In this document: one piece after another, positions 41,084 to 49,863 of the stretch
How positions within the stretch are numbered: position 1 is the stretch's first letter
Layout of the letters: every line of letters starts with the position of its first letter
DNA from: Candidatus Acutalibacter stercorigallinarum
GTDB taxonomy: Bacteria; Bacillota; Clostridia; Oscillospirales; Acutalibacteraceae
DNA: 59,945 nt
Direction of reading: 5' to 3'
Assembly (NCBI GenBank): GCA_019112625.1
Contig: DXIW01000031.1
Coordinates: forward strand, 1 to 59,945
The notes under the pieces: model-generated
Database searches by the model: none
What the model was told of the DNA's origin: nothing
Seen by the model: only the letters and a program-made list of their open reading frames with translations
Position numbers and translations under genes: made by a program

Positions 41084-41899
41084 ATGTTAAAGCGGGTGCT
41101 GTCCGGCGTGGTGCTGGCGCTGTTTTTCGCCGCGGTCATCCTGTTCAACGAATCCTTCCCCCTGGCCCTGAACATCGTGGTGGCCCTCATCTCCGCCGCC
41201 TCCGTGTTCGAGCTCACCAAGGCCCTGGGGTTAGAGCGCAAGTGGTTCTTGTTCCTGCCCGCCCTGGCCATGGCGGCGGCTGCCCCCTTCTGCGGGGACG
41301 CCCTCTTCGCCGTGTACTGCCTGTTCACCCTGGTCATGTTCTCCGCCATGCTCCTCTACCACCGTGAGACCTCCTTCAAGGAGGTGGCGGTGCTCTACAG
41401 CATGGTGGTCATGATCCCCAGCGCCCTCAACACCCTGGTGCTGCTCCGGGCCATGGCCCCGGGCCACGGCATGTTCCTGGTGCTGGTGGCGGTGATGTCC
41501 GCCTGGGTGGCGGACGTGGGCGCCTTCTTTGCCGGCACCTTTTTCGGCAAGCACAAGCTCTGTCCCGAGATCAGCCCCAAAAAGACCGTCGAGGGGGCCG
41601 TGGGCGGCCTGGTGCTCAACGTGGCGGTCATGCTCCTGTGGGGGTTGCTGTTCTCCCAGTGGTTCTACGGCGGCACGGTGCAGGCCAATTACCTGTTCCT
41701 GTTCCTGGCGGGCTTTCTGGGCACCTTCGTCTCTATTTTGGGGGACCTGAGCTTCTCCCTCATCAAGCGCAGCTGCCACATCAAAGATTTCGGCCAGGTC
41801 ATCCCCGGCCACGGCGGTATTTTGGACCGCTTCGACAGCGTGATCTTCACCGCCCCGTTTTTGTACCTGTTGGCCACCTACCTGCCGCCGGTGTTCTAA
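41084..41899 (+). CDS. cdsA: phosphatidate cytidylyltransferase
   Basis: A 271-residue membrane enzyme with about eight spans that makes CDP-diacylglycerol for phospholipids. The CdsA signature is at the C-terminus: SLIKRSCHIKD, then QVIPGHGGILDRFDS. The EISPKKTVEGAVGG segment is also typical. GAGGTG lies about eight bases before the ATG. Standard position between uppS and dxr. Confidence 0.95.
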   Translation: MLKRVLSGVVLALFFAAVILFNESFPLALNIVVALISAASVFELTKALGLERKWFLFLPALAMAAAAPFCGDALFAVYCLFTLVMFSAMLLYHRETSFKEVAVLYSMVVMIPSALNTLVLLRAMAPGHGMFLVLVAVMSAWVADVGAFFAGTFFGKHKLCPEISPKKTVEGAVGGLVLNVAVMLLWGLLFSQWFYGGTVQANYLFLFLAGFLGTFVSILGDLSFSLIKRSCHIKDFGQVIPGHGGILDRFDSVIFTAPFLYLLATYLPPVF

Positions 41900-41945
41900 C
41901 GCCCGGCGGCGGGCCATACCATAGCATCACAAAGGAGGGAGCGCC

Positions 41946-43103
41946 GTGAAACTGGCCCTGCTGGGGTCCACCGGCTCCATCGGCATACAGACTTTACACG
42001 TCGTCCGCGAGCTTGCCCGCGGCGGCGATTTTCCTGTTTCCGTGGCGGTTTTGGCCGCCCGCTCCAGCGTCAAGCTCCTGGAGGAGCAGGCCCGGGAATT
42101 CCGCCCCCAGGCCGTGGCGGTGTTCGACCCCGCCGCCGCCAAGGACTTCCGCGCCCGCACCCGGGACCTGGACCTCACCGTATTGGAGGGTATGGAGGGC
42201 CTCTGCCAGGCCGCCGCCTGGGAGGGGGCGGACGTCACCCTCAACTCCGTGGTGGGCATGGTGGGCCTGCAGCCCACCCTGGCCGCCATCGCCGCCAAAA
42301 AGACGGTGGCCCTGGCCAATAAAGAGACCCTGGTGGCCGGCGGCCGTATCGTCATGGAGGCCGCGAGGCAGAATAAGGTCAGCATCCTCCCGGTGGACAG
42401 CGAGCACTCCGCCATCTTCCAGTGCCTCCAGGGCTGCCCGGAAAAGGGCGCGCTCAAAAAGCTGATCCTCACCGCCTCCGGCGGCCCCTTCTTCGGCAAA
42501 ACGAAGGAGGAGCTCCGCCACATCACCCCCGCCCAGGCCCTGCGCCACCCCAACTGGGACATGGGCGCCAAGATCACCATCGACTCCGCCACCCTGATGA
42601 ACAAGGGCCTGGAGGTCATCGAGGCCTCCTGGCTCTTCGGTATGGGCCCGCAGGACATCGACGTGGTGGTCCACCGGGAGAGCATCGTCCACTCCCTCAT
42701 CCAGTACCAGGACAACTCCGTCATCGCCCAGCTGGGCCTGCCGGATATGTGCATCCCCATCCAGTACGCGCTGACTTACCCGGCCCGGTACCCCTCCCCG
42801 GTGGGGGAGCTGGACCTGGCCGCCGTGGGGAACCTCACCTTCGCTAAGCCCGATCTGGACACCTTCCCCTGCCTGCGGGTGTGCATCGACGCCCTCAAAC
42901 AGGGAGGCCTGGCCCCGGCCGCCGCCAACGGCGCAAACGAGCAGGCCGTGTCCCTCTTCCTCCAGGAAAAGATCGGCTTTCTCGACATCCCCCGCCTGGT
43001 GGAGGCCGCCGTTGCCCGGCAGCCTGCCGCGGCCGGGGACACCCTGGAGTCCGTGCTGGAGGCGGACCAGGCGGCCCGCCGTTTCGTGCTGGAAAGCATC
43101 TAA
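41946..43103 (+). CDS. dxr: 1-deoxy-D-xylulose 5-phosphate reductoisomerase
   Basis: A 385-residue enzyme of the MEP isoprenoid pathway. NADPH-binding GSTGSIG at residues 8-14; NKETLVAGG; active-site PVDSEHSAIFQCL and MNKGLEVIEASWLFG. It starts with GTG at 41946 behind GGAGGGAGCGCC. With ispG two genes downstream it supplies precursors for UppS in the same cluster. Confidence 0.97.
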   Translation: MKLALLGSTGSIGIQTLHVVRELARGGDFPVSVAVLAARSSVKLLEEQAREFRPQAVAVFDPAAAKDFRARTRDLDLTVLEGMEGLCQAAAWEGADVTLNSVVGMVGLQPTLAAIAAKKTVALANKETLVAGGRIVMEAARQNKVSILPVDSEHSAIFQCLQGCPEKGALKKLILTASGGPFFGKTKEELRHITPAQALRHPNWDMGAKITIDSATLMNKGLEVIEASWLFGMGPQDIDVVVHRESIVHSLIQYQDNSVIAQLGLPDMCIPIQYALTYPARYPSPVGELDLAAVGNLTFAKPDLDTFPCLRVCIDALKQGGLAPAAANGANEQAVSLFLQEKIGFLDIPRLVEAAVARQPAAAGDTLESVLEADQAARRFVLESI

Positions 43104-43183
43104 AACCCGTGTCCCCGGCTGGCGGCCGGGGCCGTCCCATTTCTGCCTGCCCCGGCAGGCACATTTCGGAAGGAGCTGATCGT

Positions 43184-44251
43184 TTGCAGGTGCTCACCAC
43201 CGCCGCGCTGATCCTCATCGGCGTGCTGCTGTTTGGCTTTGTCATCTTTTTCCACGAGCTGGGCCACTTCCTGCTGGCCAAGGCCTCAGGGGTCCGGGTC
43301 AACGAATTCGCCCTGGGCATGGGCCCCAAGCTCTTCAGTTTCCGGAAGGGCGAGACCCAGTACGCCCTGCGCCTCCTGCCCATCGGCGGCTACTGCGCCA
43401 TGGAGGGGGAGGACGAGGAGAGCGGCGACCCCGGCTCCTTCGGCGGCAAACCGGTGTGGAAGCGCATCCTGGTGGTGGCCGCCGGGGCGGTGTTCAACAT
43501 CATCCTGGGCTTCTTCCTCATGCTTATCATCCTGGGCCAGGAGGACGTGTTCGCCACCACCACCATCTCCAAATTCGCCGACGGCTCCGCCTTAGAGGCC
43601 GCCGGCGCCCAGGTGGGGGACACCATCGTGGAGATTGACGGCTACGCCGTCTACACCGACCGCGACCTGTCCTTCGCTTTAGCCCTGGCCGACCCCGCCG
43701 CCGTCACCATGGAGGTCAAACGCGACGGCCAGAAGGTGGACCTCGGCACCTTCGCCCTCCACACCCAGACCCTGGAGGACGGCTCCCAGGCCGTTTCCCT
43801 GGACTTCTACGTCCAGCCGGAGGACCCCACCCTCCTGGGCCTCTTGCGCCGGGCCGGCGCCGATACCTTCTCCATGGCCCGCATGGTGGTGGAGAGCCTC
43901 AAGGGCATCCTCACCGGCCGCTTCGGCCTCAACGATATGGCCGGGCCCATCGGCACGGCCCAGGCCATCACCCAGGCAGCCAGCGCCGGCCTGGCCCAGA
44001 GCTTCGGCCAGGCGGTGAACAACATCCTCCTGATGATGGTCATGCTCACCGTTAACCTGGGCATCGTCAACCTCCTGCCCCTGCCCGCCTTAGACGGCGG
44101 CCGCCTGCTGTTCCTCATCTGGGAGGGCGTCACCCGCAAGCCGGTGCCCCAAAAGTACGAGGGCTACGTCCACGCCGCCGGCTTTGTGCTGCTGCTGGGG
44201 CTCATGGTGGTCATCGCCTTCAACGACATCCTGCGCATCGTCACAGGGTGA
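43184..44251 (+). CDS. rseP: RIP-type zinc metalloprotease (site-2 protease), RseP/RasP-like
   Basis: A 355-residue membrane protease. The zinc site HELGH is at 24-28 in the first span; a PDZ domain follows (about 120-200, GSALEAAGAQVGDTIVEIDG); the third zinc ligand is in LLPLPALDGG. It cleaves membrane-embedded anti-sigma factors and signal peptides. I start it at TTG 43184, with GGAAGGAG eight bases upstream; no ATG fits. It sits between dxr and ispG as usual. Confidence 0.93.
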   Translation: MQVLTTAALILIGVLLFGFVIFFHELGHFLLAKASGVRVNEFALGMGPKLFSFRKGETQYALRLLPIGGYCAMEGEDEESGDPGSFGGKPVWKRILVVAAGAVFNIILGFFLMLIILGQEDVFATTTISKFADGSALEAAGAQVGDTIVEIDGYAVYTDRDLSFALALADPAAVTMEVKRDGQKVDLGTFALHTQTLEDGSQAVSLDFYVQPEDPTLLGLLRRAGADTFSMARMVVESLKGILTGRFGLNDMAGPIGTAQAITQAASAGLAQSFGQAVNNILLMMVMLTVNLGIVNLLPLPALDGGRLLFLIWEGVTRKPVPQKYEGYVHAAGFVLLLGLMVVIAFNDILRIVTG

Positions 44252-44286
44252 GATCATTTTCGGAAATACAAAGGAGGAACCTGGAA

Positions 44287-45327
44287 ATGCGCACTTCCAA
44301 GCAAGTGATGGTGGGGCCCGTGCCCCTGGGGGGCGGCGCGCCGGTCACGGTACAGTCCATGCTCAACGTCCCCTCCACCGACATCCCGGGCAGCGTGGCC
44401 CAGGCCAAACGGCTGGAGGCCGCCGGCTGCCAGATCTTGCGGGCCGCCATTCCCGACATGGCCGCGGTGGCCCTCATCCCCGCTATCAAAGAGGCGGTGT
44501 CCATCCCCCTGGTGGCGGACATCCACTTCGACTACAAGCTGGCCCTGGAGTCCGTGGCCGCCGGGGTGGACAAGGTGCGCATCAACCCCGGCAACATCGG
44601 GGAGGACAGCCGGGTGCAGGCCGTGGCCAAGGCCTGCCGGGAGAAGGGCGTGCCCATCCGGGTGGGGGTCAACTCCGGCTCGGTGGAAAAGCACATCCTG
44701 GCAAAATTCGGCGGCCCCACCCCCGAAGCCCTGGTGGAGAGCGCCCTCTGCCACGTGTCCCTCCTGGAGAAATTCGACTTCACCGACATCGTGGTCTCCC
44801 TCAAGGCCTCCTCGGTGGACAGCACCATCCGGGCCTACCAGCTCATGGCCCAGCGCTGTAACTACCCCCTCCATCTGGGGGTGACCGAGGCCGGAACCGC
44901 CCGCATGGGCCTCATCAAATCCGCCATCGGCATCGGCAGCCTGCTGCAGCAGGGCATCGGCGACACCCTCCGGGTGTCCCTCACCGCCGACCCGGTGGAG
45001 GAGATCGCCGCGGGGAAGGACATCCTCAAGGCACTGGGCATGGGAACCGGCCCCCGGCTGGTGTCCTGCCCCACCTGCGGCCGCACCCGCATCGACCTCA
45101 TCGGCCTGGCCGGCCGGGTGGAGGAGGCCCTCCGGGGCTGTGAGAAGGACATCACCGTGGCGGTGATGGGCTGCGCCGTCAACGGCCCCGGCGAGGCCCG
45201 GGAGGCGGACATCGGCGTGGCCGGCGGCGTGGGGGAGGGCCTGCTGTTCAAAAAGGGCCAGATCCTCCGCAAGGTGCCGGAGGACCAGCTCCTCCCGGCT
45301 TTGCTGGAAGAGATCGAGAAACTGTAA
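44287..45327 (+). CDS. ispG: 4-hydroxy-3-methylbut-2-en-1-yl diphosphate synthase (flavodoxin type)
   Basis: A 346-residue Fe-S enzyme of the MEP pathway. TIM-barrel: VTVQSMLNVPSTD, VADIHFDYKLAL, KVRINPGNIG, VGVNSGSVEKHIL. The [4Fe-4S] ligands lie in VSCPTCGRT and VMGCAVNGPGEA. I start at ATG 44287 behind AGGAGG; a GTG at 44248 overlaps the rseP end and lacks a ribosome site. 12 bases separate it from polC. Confidence 0.96.
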   Translation: MRTSKQVMVGPVPLGGGAPVTVQSMLNVPSTDIPGSVAQAKRLEAAGCQILRAAIPDMAAVALIPAIKEAVSIPLVADIHFDYKLALESVAAGVDKVRINPGNIGEDSRVQAVAKACREKGVPIRVGVNSGSVEKHILAKFGGPTPEALVESALCHVSLLEKFDFTDIVVSLKASSVDSTIRAYQLMAQRCNYPLHLGVTEAGTARMGLIKSAIGIGSLLQQGIGDTLRVSLTADPVEEIAAGKDILKALGMGTGPRLVSCPTCGRTRIDLIGLAGRVEEALRGCEKDITVAVMGCAVNGPGEAREADIGVAGGVGEGLLFKKGQILRKVPEDQLLPALLEEIEKL

Positions 45328-45339
45328 CAAGATAGGGGA

Positions 45340-48300
45340 ATGGAAGGCTTGAACACACTGGGCACATTTTTTCAAAAGGAACTGGCAGGGGAGACCTTCC
45401 CCCAGGAGCTGCTGGCCGGGGAGATCTTACACCTCACCGTCAACCGCCAGGAGCGGCTGGTGCGGGTAGAGGCCCGCTTCCCGGCCTTCGTGGAGTACGG
45501 GGACCTGCAGCGCCTGTCCAAGGTGCTGGAGGGCCCCGCCCTTGGCCTGCCCTGCGTCAAGCTGGAGCCCCGGTTCCCGGCGGAGTGCTTCTCGGCCCAG
45601 TGCGTGCCCAGCCTGGTGGCCGCCGTCAAAGAGCTGGACGCCTGCCTCAACGGCACCTTCAAGCAGGCCGAGGCCAATTTGAACGGCAGCACCCTCTCCA
45701 TCTCCCTGGCCCACGGCGGCTACGACCTGCTGGCCGCCCGGGGCACCGGGGAAAAGCTCCAGGGCCTCATCCAGGCCTGGTTCGGGGTGGCTTGCCAGGT
45801 GGAATTCACCGGCAAGCGCACCGTGGCCCAGGGGGAGGAGTCCCTCATCCAGCGGGTGCGCACCCAGGAGGTCAAGCGCCAGCGGGAGGCCGCCATCCAG
45901 GAGATGGAGCAGTACGAGGAGGCCATGCAGGAGCGGGCCAGCCGCCGGAAGGTCAGCATCCGGGACAAGGAGCACCTGCTGCCCACCATCATCCCCGAGA
46001 CCGCCCGGCCCGTGCTGGGCCCTGTGCCCAAGGGCAAAACCACCCCCCTGGCCGAGGCCACCCTGGACGCCGGGAACCTGGTGGTCTGGGGGGAAATCAT
46101 CTCCCTGGAGTCCAAGGAGACCCGGGACAAGTCCCGGAAGATCTACTCCATCGACATCACCGACTACACCGGCTCCACCACCGTAAAGCTCCTCCAGGAT
46201 GCGGGCGACTGCCAGGCCCTGGACAAGCTGAAGGCCGGCCAGTCCCTGCTGGTGCGGGGCGCCCTGGAGTACGACAAGTACGACCGGGAGAACGTGATGC
46301 GTGCCAGGGCCATCGCCACCGTGGACCAGGTGGAGGTGGTGGACGACGCCCCCGAAAAGCGGGTGGAGCTCCACCTGCACACCAACATGTCCGATATGGA
46401 CGGCATGACCCCCGCGGCGGCCCTCATCAAGCAGGCCCACAAGTGGGGGCAGAAGGCCATCGCCATCACCGACCACGGGGTGGCCCAGGCCTTCCCCGAG
46501 GCCATGACCACCGCCGAGGCCATCCGCAAGGAGGACCCGGACTTCAAAGTCATCTACGGCACCGAGGCCTACTTCGTCAACGACCTGGTGCCCGCCGTGG
46601 CCGGGGACAGCGCCCACCCCCTCACCGGCGACTTCATCTGCTTCGACCTGGAGACCACCGGCCTCTCCCCCCACAGCGACCGCATCACCGAGATCGGCGC
46701 GGTACGCATCCACAATGGGGAGATCACCGACAAATTCGACACCTTCGTGGACCCGGAGATGCCCATCCCCGAGAAGATCACCAAGCTCACCTCCATCACC
46801 AACGAGATGGTGAAGGGCGCCCCCAAGGAGGCGGAGGCCCTGGAGCGGTTTTTCCAGTTCTGCGGGGAGGACGCGGTGCTGGTGGCCCACAACGCCTCCT
46901 TTGACGCCAGCTTTGTCCGGGCGGCCTTGCAGCGCCAGGGAAAGCCCTTTGAGAATACCTACATTGACACGGTGACAATGGCCCGGTCTCTGCTGCCGGA
47001 TTTGAAAAAGGCCACTCTGGATTCCGTTGCCAACTACTTAAAGCTGAAGCCCTTCCACCATCACCGGGCGGAGGACGACGCCGCCGTGCTGGGGGATATT
47101 TTCCTCAACTTCCTGGAGCGGCTGCGCCACGATCAGGGGATCCAGCGGGTGGACGAGATCAACGGCGCCCTGGCTGGAGGAGATCCCAAAAAGCTGCGTC
47201 CCTATCACATGATCCTGCTGGTGAAGAACCATACAGGGCTGAAGAACCTGTACCGGCTCATCTCCGCCGGGCATTTGGAATATTTTTACCGCACGCCCCG
47301 CACGCCAAAAAGCCTGCTGAACAAGTACCGGGAGGGTCTGCTGGTGGGCAGCGCCTGCGAGGCCGGCGAGCTGTTCCGGGCCGTGGTGAAGGGGGAATCC
47401 TTCGACAACCTGTGCAAAATCGCCTCCTATTACGACTATCTGGAGATACAGCCTCTGGGCAACAACATGTTTATGGTCCGCAACGGGGACACCGACATTG
47501 AGGGCCTGCGGGAGTACAACCGGACTATTGTGAAAATCGGCGAGAAGCTGAACAAGCCGGTGGTGGCCACCTGCGACGTCCATTTCAAAGACCCCAAGGA
47601 CGCGGATTACCGCCGGGTCATCATGGGAGGCCGGGGCTTTGACGACGCGGACCAGCAGGCGCCCCTGTACATGCGCACCACTCCGGAAATGCTCAAAGAG
47701 TTTGAGTATCTGGGCAAGGAAAAGGCCTTTGAAGTGGTGGTGAAAAACCCCAACAAAATCGCGGATATGATCGACTATATCCGGCCGGTGCCAATGGGCA
47801 ACTTCCCGCCCTTCATCGAGGGGGCCGAGGAGCAGCTGGTGTCCATCACCTGGGAGCGGGCCAAGAAGAAGTACGGCGACCCCCTGCCCCAAATCGTCAA
47901 GGAACGGCTGGACAAGGAGTTGAACTCCATTGTCAAGCACGGCTTCTCCGTGCTGTACATGACCGCCCAGAAGCTGGTGGCCGACAGCGAGGCTCACGGC
48001 TATCTGGTAGGCTCCCGTGGATCGGTGGGCTCCTCTCTGGTGGCCAGCATGTCCGGCATTTCCGAGGTGAACCCTCTGGCGCCTCACTATGTGTGTCCCA
48101 AGTGCTGTCACAGCGAGTTTTTCACCGACGGCAGCATTGACTCCGGCTTTGACCTGCCCCCCAAAAACTGCCCCGTCTGCGGGGAGCCGATGGACCGGGA
48201 CGGCCACACCATTCCCTTTGAGACCTTCCTGGGCTTTGACGGCGACAAGGTCCCCGACATCGACCTGAACTTTTCCGGCGAGTACCAGTCCGGCGCTCAC

Positions 48301-49695
48301 CGGTACACCGAGGTGCTTTTCGGCCGGGACAACGTGTTCAAGGCTGGCACTATCGCCACGGTGGCGGACAAAACCGCCATCGGCTATGTGCGAAAATACG
48401 CCGAGCTGAAGGGCGTCACCCTGCACAAAGCGGAGGAGCGCCGGCTGGCTTTGGGCTGCACAGGCATCAAGCGCACCACGGGCCAGCATCCCGGCGGCAT
48501 GATCGTCATTCCCCGGGGCATGGAGGTCTACGACTTCTGCCCGGTGCAGCACCCGGCCAACGACCAGAAAAACAGCAACATCACCACCCACTTCGACTTC
48601 CACTCCATTCACGACAACGTGTGCAAGCTGGACGAGCTGGGACACGACGTCCCCACCATTTACCGCTATTTGGAGGACTACACCGGCATTCCGGTGATGG
48701 ATGTCTCCATGAGTGACCCGGAGGTGATGTCCCTGTTCAATTCCCCGGCGGCTCTGGGCGTCACCGAGGAGGACCTGGGCGGTGTGCGGACAGGCACCCT
48801 GTCCCTGCCGGAGCTTGGCACCGGTTTTGTCCGGGGCATGCTGGAGGAGTCCAGGCCCACCAAGTTCTCCGACCTGCTGCAAATTTCCGGTCTGTCCCAC
48901 GGCACGGACGTGTGGCTGGGCAACGCGCAGGAGCTGATTAAAAACGGCACCTGCACCATTTCCGAGGTGATCGGTACCCGAGACAGCATTATGACCTATT
49001 TGATGAACAAGGGTCTGGAGCCGAAGATGGCCTTCAAGATTATGGAGATTGTCCGAAAGGGCAAGGCCACAAAGCTGTTGACCCAGGAGCATATTCAGGC
49101 CATGAAGGAGCACAATGTTCCCCAGTGGTACATAGACTCTTGCTTTAAGATCAAGTACATGTTCCCCAAGGCTCATGCCGCCGCCTACATGATTTCCGCC
49201 CTGCGTCTGGGCTGGTACAAGGTTCACCGCCCTCTGGAGTATTACGCCGCCTACTTCACCGTCCGCAGCGACGACTTCGACGGCGTCACCGCCATCCAGG
49301 GCAAAGAGGCCGTCGCCCGCAAGATGAAAGAGCTGGACACCAAGATCAAGAACCGGGAGGCCTCCGCCAAGGAGGAGGGGGAATTTTCCACCCTCCAGAT
49401 CATCAACGAGATGCTGGCCCGGGGCATCCAGCTGCTGCCCGTGGACCTGTACAAGTCCCACTCCTCCCGCTTCGCCGTGGAGGACGGGAAAATCCGCCTG
49501 CCCTTCTCCTCCCTGGGCGGCGTGGGGGACGCCGCCGCCGTCAGCCTGGTGGAGGCCCGGCAGACCGGGGGCGACTACATCTCCATCGACGACCTCCAGG
49601 CCCGGTCCAAGGTCTCCAGCGCCGTCATCGACACCCTCCGGGAGGCCGGGGCCCTCTCCGGCCTGCCGGAGAGCAGCCAGATCAGCCTGTTCTAA
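45340..49695 (+). CDS. polC: DNA polymerase III PolC-type alpha subunit
   Basis: A 1451-residue replicative polymerase of Gram-positive bacteria. Order: N-terminal domain, OB fold (about 240-330), PHP part 1 (ELHLHTNMSDMDGMTP), inserted 3'-5' exonuclease (DLETTGLSPHSD near 437), PHP part 2, palm with PDIDLNFSG near 970, zinc fingers CPKC/CPVC near 926-947, and C-terminal DNA-binding region. Codon use is strongly C-ending before about 46900 and after about 49245, but the middle has many TTT, ATT, CTG/TTG and GTG codons, so the gene looks mosaic. No frameshift or break is seen. Confidence 0.97.
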   Translation: MEGLNTLGTFFQKELAGETFPQELLAGEILHLTVNRQERLVRVEARFPAFVEYGDLQRLSKVLEGPALGLPCVKLEPRFPAECFSAQCVPSLVAAVKELDACLNGTFKQAEANLNGSTLSISLAHGGYDLLAARGTGEKLQGLIQAWFGVACQVEFTGKRTVAQGEESLIQRVRTQEVKRQREAAIQEMEQYEEAMQERASRRKVSIRDKEHLLPTIIPETARPVLGPVPKGKTTPLAEATLDAGNLVVWGEIISLESKETRDKSRKIYSIDITDYTGSTTVKLLQDAGDCQALDKLKAGQSLLVRGALEYDKYDRENVMRARAIATVDQVEVVDDAPEKRVELHLHTNMSDMDGMTPAAALIKQAHKWGQKAIAITDHGVAQAFPEAMTTAEAIRKEDPDFKVIYGTEAYFVNDLVPAVAGDSAHPLTGDFICFDLETTGLSPHSDRITEIGAVRIHNGEITDKFDTFVDPEMPIPEKITKLTSITNEMVKGAPKEAEALERFFQFCGEDAVLVAHNASFDASFVRAALQRQGKPFENTYIDTVTMARSLLPDLKKATLDSVANYLKLKPFHHHRAEDDAAVLGDIFLNFLERLRHDQGIQRVDEINGALAGGDPKKLRPYHMILLVKNHTGLKNLYRLISAGHLEYFYRTPRTPKSLLNKYREGLLVGSACEAGELFRAVVKGESFDNLCKIASYYDYLEIQPLGNNMFMVRNGDTDIEGLREYNRTIVKIGEKLNKPVVATCDVHFKDPKDADYRRVIMGGRGFDDADQQAPLYMRTTPEMLKEFEYLGKEKAFEVVVKNPNKIADMIDYIRPVPMGNFPPFIEGAEEQLVSITWERAKKKYGDPLPQIVKERLDKELNSIVKHGFSVLYMTAQKLVADSEAHGYLVGSRGSVGSSLVASMSGISEVNPLAPHYVCPKCCHSEFFTDGSIDSGFDLPPKNCPVCGEPMDRDGHTIPFETFLGFDGDKVPDIDLNFSGEYQSGAHRYTEVLFGRDNVFKAGTIATVADKTAIGYVRKYAELKGVTLHKAEERRLALGCTGIKRTTGQHPGGMIVIPRGMEVYDFCPVQHPANDQKNSNITTHFDFHSIHDNVCKLDELGHDVPTIYRYLEDYTGIPVMDVSMSDPEVMSLFNSPAALGVTEEDLGGVRTGTLSLPELGTGFVRGMLEESRPTKFSDLLQISGLSHGTDVWLGNAQELIKNGTCTISEVIGTRDSIMTYLMNKGLEPKMAFKIMEIVRKGKATKLLTQEHIQAMKEHNVPQWYIDSCFKIKYMFPKAHAAAYMISALRLGWYKVHRPLEYYAAYFTVRSDDFDGVTAIQGKEAVARKMKELDTKIKNREASAKEEGEFSTLQIINEMLARGIQLLPVDLYKSHSSRFAVEDGKIRLPFSSLGGVGDAAAVSLVEARQTGGDYISIDDLQARSKVSSAVIDTLREAGALSGLPESSQISLF

Positions 49696-49714
49696 GCCGC
49701 CTTTCACATTTTAC

Positions 49715-49743
49715 TTGACAAAAGCGGTTTGTTACATTATCAT
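49715..49743 (+). promoter_or_regulatory. promoter of the his operon
   Basis: TTGACA (49715-49720), 17 bases, TATCAT (49738-49743). The -10 is less perfect than others here. Confidence 0.65.
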
Positions 49744-49761
49744 AGTAGCGTAGTAAATCGA

Positions 49762-49840
49762 CGGGGCGGCCCGGCACTTTCACCGCCCCGCATTTTTTAC
49801 CTGGGACGCCGCGGGGCAGGGTTTTTGCCCCTGCCCCCGC
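49762..49840 (+). promoter_or_regulatory. terminator-like attenuator and second hairpin in the his leader
   Basis: CGGGGCGG (49762-49769) pairs with CCGCCCCG (49783-49790) and is followed by CATTTTTT, a terminator shape only about 15 bases after the likely start site. Next comes GCGGGGCAGG (49811-49820)/CCTGCCCCCGC (49830-49840). The leader is about 115 bases, too short for a T-box, and I see no His-rich leader peptide. The first hairpin may also end polC. Confidence 0.5.
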
Positions 49841-49863
49841 GCCCCGCAGAAAGGACGAGACCT

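Noticed and set aside
47038-49707. An 889-residue gene on the reverse strand opposite polC
   Set aside because: It is the complement of strongly biased polC codons; His/Val/Gly/Leu-rich with no motifs, promoter or ribosome site. Other long antisense frames in the window are the same.
49744-49863. T-box riboswitch before the his operon
   Set aside because: The leader is about 115 bases, lacks room for the specifier stem, and no T-box consensus is visible.
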